Shown in pieces: positions 55,433 through 64,000 of a stretch of 64,000 bases of DNA. A program made the position numbers and the translations under genes. The notes under the pieces were generated by a model. That model saw nothing but the letters and a program-made list of their open reading frames with translations, searched no databases and was not told the DNA's origin. Source of the stretch: Diadema setosum (Eukaryota; Echinodermata; Echinoidea; Diadematoida; Diadematidae); contig CM067062.1 of assembly GCA_033980235.1 (NCBI GenBank), positions 2,013,709 to 2,077,708 on the forward strand, read 5' to 3'. How positions within the stretch are numbered: position 1 is the stretch's first letter; each line of letters starts with the position of its first letter.

Positions 55433-56429
55433 TCATTTAATTACGTTAAAGTCATCATAACATTGATGAATTGCCATTGGGATATAGTCATCGCCGATTG
55501 CCAAGATTTGGCCGCCAGGAGAGCGATGTGTATATTGTACATCTTACGAACACAACGCCGTACCCCAAGGAATAATAATATATGACGATATACCCCGGTG
55601 TAAGCATCGTTCAATACGTGTTAGTGCTTATGTGCAGCATACTGATCGTGATGATTCAAGCTTTAATCATTCTTGATTAAGCAATGACACACAGGGAAAA
55701 AGAAAAGAATTAAGAGCTGAATTTTGGAAAGTTTTTTACATGTTGCCACACTAGTTTTCCATGATCCATCCATCCAAAGATGCATCCTATAAGATTTGTA
55801 TAATGACCACAGACTCTATTATAGGAGATGCATTCACGCAACGAAATCTACTCACCTTTTGAGAGTGTTACCGAATAAACTACGTTATACTAACAGTCTT
55901 TGTGAATTCGTTTTGTTTATTTTCCTATTCTTTTCTTTATGTTTCGAGACATTGGATATGTGAAAGATAGATTACTGGACCACAGACAAAGAATCAGAAT
56001 ATTATAATAGCAATACCGGAAATATAGATATTCGTTATATTATAAACCAAAGTCCCGTCACTCTTTTGCCTTTCAAAGAATTATGTTTCACTGCATCACG
56101 CTGTTTGCATAAAGAAATAACCTAATTTTCATGTTTTTGTAGGGCCAGCAGACAGGCAGTAGAACGCAAGTCACAAATATTCAACATTTGGTTGAATAAA
56201 GCTTTATATAATGGACTTCAATCATTTCAATTCAATCTAATTCATTTCATAAAATCACATTCAAAATATTTACAGAGATGTGCGAGTAAGAGGAGGAACT
56301 CATGCAAAACACTGGGGCTTGGAAATGGAGATTTTGTTTAAATGTAGTTCAAAATTAAAGTTTTGTCAAAATATACATAGAAATATACACAAAGAACTTA
56401 GCATGTTTATCATATTTTGTATGTCAAGT
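55433..56429. other. No gene seen
   Basis: Single-copy AT-rich DNA. A GAATAAAGC stretch near 56196 resembles a poly(A) signal but follows no coding sequence. Confidence 0.45.
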
Positions 56430-56561
56430 TTTAAACTTTTATCTTATACTGTTTAGTGACATTCATGTCAAGATGACATGCGCTTAGAAACATCAGTATT
56501 AAGCGCTATATAAATGTTATACATTATCATTATCATTATCATTATCATTATCATTATCATT
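56430..56561 (+). mobile_element. Probable 3' tail of a SINE/LINE ending in (CATTAT)n
   Basis: AAGCGCTATATAAATGTTAT at 56500-56519 followed by seven to eight CATTAT units. The GCGCTATATAAATG-plus-ATT-repeat signature is widespread at 3' ends of animal SINE/LINE elements. The 5' limit is not clear. No reverse-transcriptase frame remains. Confidence 0.55.
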
Positions 56562-56685
56562 ATGACATGACAAGACGCTGACGATCATGCTTCCGGAAAA
56601 CACATTTCAAGGGGAAAAAAAAAACACATAAAAACTCGCTGCATTTTGCCAAAGTATAGTGCAAAATCCTGCATGTTATACACTA

Positions 56686-56778
56686 TTAACCCTTTTTGTG
56701 CTAAGGACTTCGGGCAGTATGTGCAAATGCTATGGGGTTTTCTGTTCCAATAAGCACTCAAGGTACACAAAGGGTTAA
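56686..56778. mobile_element. 93-bp TTAA-bounded palindromic MITE (piggyBac-like)
   Basis: TTAACCCTTTTTGTGCTAAG at the left and GGTACACAAAGGGTTAA at the right are an inverted pair ending in TTAA (56686-56689 and 56775-56778). It is non-coding. It is the same length as, but not closely similar to, the element at 33832-33924. Confidence 0.7.
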
Positions 56779-57182
56779 GTTTCATCTGATATCATGTTGC
56801 AGGATGACTCTTAGCAGGGTCCAAAGGCTCCCACAACTTCCATCTAGTCGATGACAATCGCATTAGCAGATTAGCAGACTGTACGTGGTGGTCTTCTGCC
56901 GCATTAGATTTTACGTTGTCAAATGACAGGAGTGAACAGGTTAGCCATGGAATACACACGCAAAAAAAGAAAACAACAACAACAGCAAAACTACGTATAG
57001 GCCTACTTATACGACTGGAGACGAAATACAATGATGATTGGCCTGAAAGGATCAGCCTTCGCTAGCGGCATTATTAGGATTTTTTTTTTTTACAGGAGTG
57101 GTTGTCTGTTTTCAACTAATCGTAGAAGGATGGTGGCAAGGTTAGCTCATTTTTTTTTTTTTTGGCTGCCTAATTTTGTGTA

Positions 57183-57224
57183 AACCAGTATGTGTGTGGT
57201 GTGTGGTGTGTGTGTGTGTGTGTG

Positions 57225-57262
<38 letters not shown>
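57183..57262. repeat. (TG)n microsatellite
   Basis: About 80 bp of TG repeats with a few GTGG and CG interruptions. Confidence 0.95.
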
Positions 57263-57266
<4 letters not shown>

Positions 57267-59782
57267 CCTTATCCTATATAACATTAACATACTCCCATTC
57301 TCTCAGTAAGTTTGCTGCACATGTCATCATGTCATTGCTACCAACTGAATACATGAAATACTAAGGGTTGCAATAGACCAGTAATTTTGCACTTTTTTCT
57401 GTACGACTATAGGAGTGCAAAAAGAACATAAATTGTAGCTTATGTGACCAAAGTATGTAATTTTGTTACATTTGTAGGGTATTACCAATCTGGATAAGTG
57501 CCCTTATTGTTTTTCTGAATGAAACTGAATTTGCGTATACTATTGAAAGAAAAGTATGTTTGTGTGATTATGCGAGTAAATGTGCATAACAAAATGTATT
57601 CAGGATTTTGCGTGCTGGCCCAATTTGCTTTACGCGTGATCACTGCCACGTGCATAGAGCGGCTGTATCAAGCTTGATTGGTTGCTGTATGTGTGTTGAC
57701 ATCAAAGAGATTCATCTCTCTGGTTGACATTACAGTAAACAACGATACGAACATTGATGCGTGTGCTTTAATGTGTTCCTGACACATTGTGTCCAGTTTG
57801 TCGATGCGTGTGCGGTTATCATGTGTTTCTTAACTGTGTGATGAATGATGCATGACGAATAGCGATAAATAGTGTTTCATGTCCTGCGATTTTATGGTCC
57901 ATTTGACCTTCAACGAACTGCGATGATTTATATGCGAATAACAACAAGATGATAGAGCCCGGGCTGTGTATAATGATCCTTTAGACTTCTCTTGATTTAT
58001 GAACATATTCAGCTCATCAGAAGCGTTGTTTATTGGTTGCGTATCAGGCGGCCATGATCGCCATAATGTAAAAGAGAGCTGTAAATAATAGTAAATCACA
58101 TTAGTATCGTCATAATGATATAAAATTGTCTACAATTACTAATCAGATTATTACTGGCATTTATGATGATTATTTATATCAAATCTTATCCAAGAAGACT
58201 GAATGCGTCGATGAAAGTTTTAGCATTCGTAGAAGGAGTAACTCTGTGGCCACATTAATTTTCTGTCCGAAAGTATGTCTTTATAATCCCGATGGAATCC
58301 CATTTTCTTTGCTCGATTTTCCAATAATCTTTATAATCTATTCACATTATTGACTTATTGTCACAGAAAGAGTCGATCGGAATGTTTTGAGAAGTTAGAT
58401 TATAAACACAAAAAAAGGAAAAGTAGAATTAAGAAAGAAAGAGAGGAATATAAGAATTGTTGAAAGAGATACAAACCATAAGGAGAAACGATTAGCTCTT
58501 TGACACGAACGCTTTTACTCTCATTTTAACCTCATGTCATTTATGGATCAGAGATTATTTTCTCTATGTCGTCCTTCACCGGGTCGAGTGTTTCAGCTTG
58601 ATCGATTGCAGCGGAAACTAATTAAGAAATGGTACCTTCGGTAATCAGATTATGAGCCATCTTTAATGTAACATAGTTTGGTGCGAAAGTTGTTCCGTGG
58701 TTTAGTGTTCCTCGAATCCAACACCATCGATAATGTTTCTGCATGATCTCTCTCAGAAGTGGACAGCTTTTGTCCGGTAACATTGAAAAGGCAGCTTAGC
58801 AAAAAACGTGGATGATGAGTTCGGACGAGGCGAAGTGTGCTGCCGCCCCCTTTAGACTCGACGATACGCAGTGTTGAGCACGAACAATCTCCATGCCTTG
58901 TCGATGATGCATACGATGCGAGAGCATCTCACATGCAACGCATTGACGTGCGTACGAGAAGCTTGATCGCACTCGTGAAAAAAACATGGATACGGTAGCA
59001 GCCGACAGCGACGGGAAGGGGGCAGGTTTGCCCTAAACCCCTATGTCTTCTATGAATCGACAGACCCAACATGTGCTCGATCATGGATTAACAACTTTTC
59101 TTGGCGAACAAATTGTGGGATACCGGCAGCTGCCCTAGAATTCAGCTGCACATGACAGTTCCTCTGGAGAAATAGAGCCTGGAATTTGCATCAAGTGGAA
59201 GGTGGCCGGTTAATCATCGTCAGCGTCCCCGGTAGTCGCGGCGTCGCGTTCCGTTGCTTCCCCGTCCCACATTGCATAAAAAAAAAAGAGAGAAAAGCAG
59301 AAAAGGGTTGGCGTTAAGGGGAGAGCGACACAAACCCCCCTGAGTGGAGAAGCCCCCCCCCCCCTCCCCCACCCTTGGGAGTATCTGTCACCATAGGAGC
59401 TTTGGTAACATCAATGCACGCCTTGCGGTGTATTGACCTGGTGTTGGGTTCGTGGCATCCAGCTTGTTTTAGCCGCCTCAGAGCCGAGAACTGGATCGGA
59501 TACCTAATCTCATGTGAGAATTCTTGTGACACCTTTCCTTGCTGCACCTACGTTGTACAAGCAGGCGACACTGGTTTGAATTGCGTGAGTGACCTAAATC
59601 ATACCTGCTGGAGTTGCTACCCCCATTAAGCTCCATGTCAAACCCTCCACAACACGAGGCTGACTCCACGAGTCTTGGTGGCCATTTTGTGTGAACGTCG
59701 AGGGTTTCTAAAGGAAAGGAGATCGTAGAAGAGGGGGAAAAAAGGACGAGAATCGGAGGAATAAAGGTGATACTAAAGCAAC
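57263..59782 (+). other. Upstream region of the candidate gene starting at 59783; no exon recognised
   Basis: From about 58500 to 59800 the sequence is noticeably richer in CpG (for example TCGCACTCG, GCGTCCCCGGTAGTCGCGGC) than the flanking introns. This would suit a promoter or 5' UTR. A poly-C/poly-G tract is at about 59351-59370. The short open frames at 59314-59795 have no recognisable domain. Confidence 0.4.
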
Positions 59783-59858
59783 ATGTTGGGACCACTCCAC
59801 AAGATGACCGTCTGGTGGTTACACAGCGCCTTCATTTACATCTCTCTGTCTATTACAG
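59783..59858 (+). CDS. Candidate first coding exon with signal peptide; gene continues beyond the window
   Basis: ATG at 59783 (AGCAACATG) or at 59804 (CACAAGATG) opens a frame reading MLGPLHKMTVWWLHSAFIY and then ISLSIT, where it meets a consensus donor ACAG-GTAAGA at 59858/59859. A short N-terminus followed by a hydrophobic stretch of about 16 residues looks like a secretory signal peptide ending near the exon boundary, a common layout for secreted proteins and receptors. It lies downstream of a CpG-rich region. No following exon was identified up to 64000, so the protein family is unknown. It could also be a chance frame next to a good donor. Confidence 0.35.
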
Positions 59859-60153
59859 GTAAGATATTCTTTTTGTCATCAATCGATACACACTGAAACG
59901 ACCCGAATTCATATCAATATGAGTGTCCGGAGGAACTCCTGACGTAGCGCGCTGTCTATCGTTGATGACTGCGTATATCGGCGACGATATGTTTCCGACG
60001 TAAAACTCTTTAGTAAATGCATGAGTCAACAAGTGAAATAATAGAAAAACCAAGAGGGAGGTAATGAGGTAGGGCCAGGCTCGAATGATGTATGGATAAA
60101 TGAACGGAAAAGAAACAGATGAAACGAAATCGGAGAGAGTGATTAACCTATCA

Positions 60154-60215
60154 TTAAATACAATTTGCAAACTCTTTATGACTATAGTCATAAAGAGTTT
60201 GCAAATTGTATTTAA
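60154..60215. repeat. 62-bp perfect palindrome
   Basis: The left arm (60154-60184) and right arm (60185-60215) are exact reverse complements over 31 bases with no spacer. The palindrome starts TTAAATACAATTTGCAAAC and is centred on GACTA-TAGTC. The ends are TTAA-like (TTAAAT / ATTTAA). Complementarity stops abruptly outside. Confidence 0.97.
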
Positions 60216-62006
60216 GTTGCAGAACGTAAGGACGAGTCAAACAACCAATTACAAGATACCGTTTGCCTCTAAATAAAACTTATTGGGGGAAATGTTCGGT
60301 GTACTACAATAATATTGCAAAACTCCCTTCACCACCAAACCAAATACAACTATTAAAATCTTATAGACTCTTCCTGATAGAAAGTTCCTCGAGGTTAAAG
60401 GTACGCTGCTCATGTATCTCTATATGTTCATTTGGTACGAATATTGTACACAGAAATGCAGTTTTCCAAATGATAAGAAACTTGATAAGGAATGTGACAG
60501 TTTATCGAACGTTTCATTTTGTATAGACGAATAGGTATAAGCATGCATGATCTCATATCATATAATGTTTTCATATGATCTTTAAGGAGGTTGCGGCTGG
60601 TGCAGGTCTGATGATGATGATGATGGTGTCTTCTTTGGTTTTTGTTGTTGTTGTTGTTGTTGTTGTTGTTGCTGTTGATAGGTGACGTCATCTTTATATA
60701 ATTCAATGTAATTGCAAACTTCCAGGCATCGTTTTTTTTTCTGGTGTACCTGTACACCCTTCCATCCCCCCCCCCCCCCCCCCCACACACACACACCCCT
60801 CCTCTTCCAACATCGCTCTCTGATGATCCTTGTAAACTCTCGTCAGGGTCTCATGGTACTGCAGGACGTGCCGACTGTTGGAACCATCAAGTAAACTCAA
60901 CAACTTGAAACATCTTCAGAACTTTTATGATATATACTCACTGATATTCAATGTTGAGTATCGATCCAACATTTTGAGAAGCATGAACTGGAGTATGTTG
61001 GTCGAATCCGTTCAACATTCATCGAAAGATAAATGACACGACCTACAATGTCATGGCAATAGAACGTTTTTATCCACAAGGCTTAAGGTGTCTCGGAAAT
61101 TGGCAACAATACCCGGAATAAAATGAGGCTAAGTTGATATGCAAGACAAGTCTTATCAAAGCAACAGGTGAAAGATTAAAGTTATTCCTCGTGGCTGACG
61201 CTACAGGTAGCTGCATGGGAAATGGCACGTGTAAAATCACCGCGAAAAAAAGATAGATGAATAAATGAAAATGAAACAAAAGGGAAAATGTTCCATTTCT
61301 CGATCGAAAAAAAAAATGCTGGTTACTCCTCATATTCTGTGGATAAGTCTAGCAGTGACACAAGATGATTTTGGGAAAGAATTAGCCGACATTTTCAACG
61401 AGATGCGCTTAGTACGGTACAGACGTTTAGGGAGAAACGGTATGGACAAAGAACTCTCATATTCAAGAGATAAAAGGACAGTTGATGAGTGGCCGCCTCT
61501 TAAAACAAACAAACAAACACACACAAAACAAGATAATAATAAGTGAAAGCAAGGAAAATTATGTTTTATTAGTCCGTGGGCGTGATAGTACCCTCACTTT
61601 CACTCATCCTTTCGATTACGTCAAAATGCGATTTATGGACACACCTTCGTACACATTCTCTCTCACTTACACACACTCTTTTACTCAAACGCAACTGCTA
61701 TACTATGCTAGCTAGCTGCATATAACGGCAAAATTTTACACCCACGTGCATGATGACGTCTTTATATGTGCCTTTTCTTTTCTCTTTTCTTTTTCTTCTG
61801 AAATTTATCCTCGGCAATGATGCACGTTGCCACTGCAGATACGGTATCATGATAACAGATACACGAGGAGGAATCGAGTATCCTTGCATACGTGCATCAT
61901 TTCGCTATAATTGCGTTGTTGGTTACTTTGTTTTTTAGGAGTTCAGCGATAGAGTGTCCATATGGACATGGTAGAGAATGTTTTGTTTGAGCCTCTGTTA
62001 TTTGTT
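60216..62006. other. Probable intron of the gene starting at 59783; no exon seen
   Basis: Contains a (TTG)n run at about 60641-60676 and a poly-C/ACACAC tract at about 60767-60796. Short open frames (60428-60796 minus, 61265-61546 plus) are repeat-driven or lack motifs. Confidence 0.4.
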
Positions 62007-63491
62007 TTTCTGTTTTTTTTTTCCATAATCTTTTATTGATTCCATATTCAATACAATTTCATAACAGATCAAATCACATGTCTTACAAAATCCACGCTTC
62101 AGCAAAACACAATTATAATGAAATCAAGCCAAGCTGTACTTTCAGCAGAAACAGTATATTCGTAAATATGTTGCACCGGGAAAAAAACAAAAACAAAAAC
62201 AAAACAACAACATACACTGCTTACTTACTTTCATTAAAATCAAATGCGGAGTGGAGCTGTACTTTCAGCATGACAGTGCATTCATAACAAAAAAAAAAAG
62301 AATACTTAACACATTATCAATCTATACACCCAAATAAAATCGATATACACCCAAATGGAATCGATATTCCCTTTAATTACCCCCTCCCCCCCCCCTTCCT
62401 CCCCTCCCAACTACCCTTCCTCTCCCTTCCCCGTGGTCATCTGGCTCCGGGTCCTTCCATATTATACTTTCAAATTTTCCCATTTACTGAAATGAATGGT
62501 TAAAGTTCCCCTCGTTGATGCTAATTTCTTTTCCTCAAATCTATCCTCTAAAATATTATTGTTTATTTCATTGTATGTAGGCGGCTTTCCATATTCTATA
62601 CTTTTAAATATCAAATATTTAACCAAAATTAAAATATGATTTAACAACTGGTGTTTTCCCCTATTACCCTCCTTCCTCCCAAACAGAATTTCTTCCCAAG
62701 TACAATTTTTTTAAATCAACATCCTCTATCATTTTTTTTTCACATAATTCCCATATTAATTTCACATGCTCACAAATGTGAAATAAATGTTTGTATGTTT
62801 CTTCTTCTTCTTCTTCACAAAAAGAACATAAGTTACTTGCAGCAAAACCAAACCTGAAAAGATGGTGATTTGTATAAACAATACCATGCATGCACCAATT
62901 TAAACTGAAACTCTCTTAATCGGCTATTTAATGTACATTGTCTTGGCCTTAAGAATATATTTTGTATCTCCTTAACAGAACCACATGACCACTATACAAA
63001 CTATTACTCACATTACTTCTCATATATTTCGTATTTACCCACACTTCTAATAAATCCCTATAAAATAGTGGAGCTTTCACTTTCAACAACACTGGTAGAT
63101 AATCACACAAAAATATGAATTCTCCTCCTATGTCTCTCGTAACAAAATTAAAATATTGCTTCCATTTCATATTTTCATCTTTATTAAGAAGTTTCTTAAC
63201 CCACATAACTCGCTGTGATTTAACTAAATCAACAAAATTCATCATTTTTAACCCGCCTTGTTTATAATCTAAAAACAATATACTTTTTCCAATTTTATCT
63301 CTTTTTCCTTTCCATATAAAATCAAAAACCAATTTATCTAAAGAATCAAAAACCCACCTGGGAACTGGAGTGAGAGAAGCTCGATATATAACTTTTGAAT
63401 AAATATGTACTTTAAGTAATTGAATTTTTCCCATCAAAGTTAAATCTCTTTGCTTCCAGAAATTTAAAAGAGATTTTATTTCTGTTTTTTT
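62007..63491 (-). mobile_element. 5'-truncated L1/Tx1-like LINE with 13-bp target-site duplication
   Basis: On the minus strand the sequence runs from about 63478 down to about 62020. It ends with AATAAAAGATTATGG and a poly-A tail, seen as TTTTTTTTT next to CCATAATCTTTTATT on the plus strand. TTTCTGTTTTTTT occurs at 62007-62019 and again at 63479-63491, a likely target duplication. The coding content (see the pseudogene entry) is the C-terminal part of an ORF2-type reverse transcriptase protein. Polypyrimidine runs near 62380-62435 lie in the 3' UTR. Confidence 0.8.
62664..63476 (-). pseudogene. LINE ORF2 C-terminal fragment (post-RT region with RT-associated zinc ribbon)
   Basis: The minus-strand frame reads LLNFWKQRDLTLMGKIQLLK, then KVIYRASLTPVPRWVFDSLD and FIWKGKRDKIGKSIL, then DYKQGGLKMMNFVDLVKSQR. 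This is the conserved block after the catalytic palm in L1/Tx1-type LINE proteins. A stop follows at about 62949, and a damaged, indel-bearing stretch at 62892-62948. The same frame then resumes with FGFAASNLCSFCEEEEEETY and KHLFHICEHVKLIWELC. Its C-x-x-C ... H ... C spacing matches the RT-associated zinc ribbon. The poly-Glu comes from a CTT microsatellite. The catalytic YADD region and the endonuclease are absent, so it cannot retrotranspose. Confidence 0.88.
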
Positions 63492-63951
63492 CTTGTTATC
63501 GAATACTACAAATAGTAGATTAAAAAGGGATTTGTGATCAAAGCTATGTCGATAGTCTTTATAGTTTTCTTCTCATTATTATGCTGCATGGTTATGTGAT
63601 GCAATCCATGTTGAGTACATAACGAGAGAATAGCAGACAGGTTTATAGACGATAGGTTTAGCATGTGTACCAATATCAACCCTTATAACAGGAACTCCGC
63701 GCTAAATGTGGATGCGGAGTCATTAGCTAATTCTTTGTGAACATGATTGTGGCGACGCGTTGCCCATATTGTTTTTGCATTTCGTTCCATTCGTATAAAC
63801 TTCCTCACATTTTATGAATAGAGCAATTATTGAACATTAACCGACGCAGGATCTCTACTTGAAAATGCCACAGACATATATGATGTTAACTTGTTCCTGG
63901 TGATCACAAATTTATGTGAGGGAGAAGGTAAAGTGAAGAACCAATATCTAT
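63492..63951. other. No gene seen
   Basis: Single-copy DNA between the LINE and the terminal minisatellite. No coding similarity was recognised. Confidence 0.4.
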
Positions 63952-64000
63952 ACCTCCCCTCCCCTCCCCCTCCCCCTCCCCCTCCCCCTCCCCCTCCCCC
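63952..64000. repeat. (CCCCTC)n pyrimidine minisatellite at the window edge
   Basis: CCCCT and CCCCCT units run to the last base of the window, so the array continues beyond it. The opposite strand is G-rich with runs of four or five G, so G-quadruplex formation is plausible. Confidence 0.9.

Noticed and set aside
55087..55585. 117- and 132-codon frames rich in Leu, Ile, Tyr and Ser
   Set aside because: Translations of the ATT/CAT microsatellite.

Overview
This window is eukaryotic, from an animal with short exons, GT-AG introns and a heavy load of small DNA transposons. Three host genes are readable by protein family: PSPH (phosphoserine phosphatase, only its first coding exon, minus strand), a complete BUD23/WBSCR22 (18S rRNA guanine-N7 methyltransferase, ten coding exons, plus strand) and a complete RAN GTPase (six coding exons, minus strand). 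The deuterostome-like RAN and BUD23 proteins and the abundance of pogo-type MITEs, TGACCTTTGACC repeats and TACATG microsatellites suggest a marine invertebrate deuterostome, probably an echinoderm such as a sea urchin. The species is an inference.

Layout. 1-3806: PSPH first coding exon and upstream region, with older MITEs. 3816-22334: one 18.5 kb transposon-like unit. It starts and ends with the inverted sequence GGTAGGCACTTAAGAGG and is flanked by a perfect 9-bp direct repeat, TTTTCTATC. Each arm has about 0.55 kb of unique terminal inverted repeat followed by a large tandem array of ~223-bp monomers, about 14 on the left and about 24 inverted on the right. The 9 kb core holds a decayed PHD-type zinc-finger coding fragment and nested smaller transposons. 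The 9-bp duplication points to a Mutator-like (MULE) element; the arms resemble foldback-type elements. 22468-31719: BUD23, starting only 125 bp beyond the element's target-site duplication. 31720-40535: mostly intergenic, with MITEs. 40536-49500: RAN, convergent with BUD23, with a 5' noncoding exon at about 49383-49500. 50600-51000: a candidate promoter and noncoding first exon for a plus-strand gene. 59783-59858: a candidate signal-peptide exon of a plus-strand gene that continues beyond the window. 62007-63491: a 5'-truncated LINE remnant on the minus strand.

PSPH and BUD23 are head to head. Removing the 18.5 kb element leaves roughly 1.5 kb between their start codons, so the element appears to have split a shared upstream region. 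This insertion, and the higher-order repeat structure of its arms, is the most unusual thing in the window. BUD23 and RAN both take part in 40S ribosome production (rRNA methylation and nuclear export), but nothing here shows that they are co-regulated.
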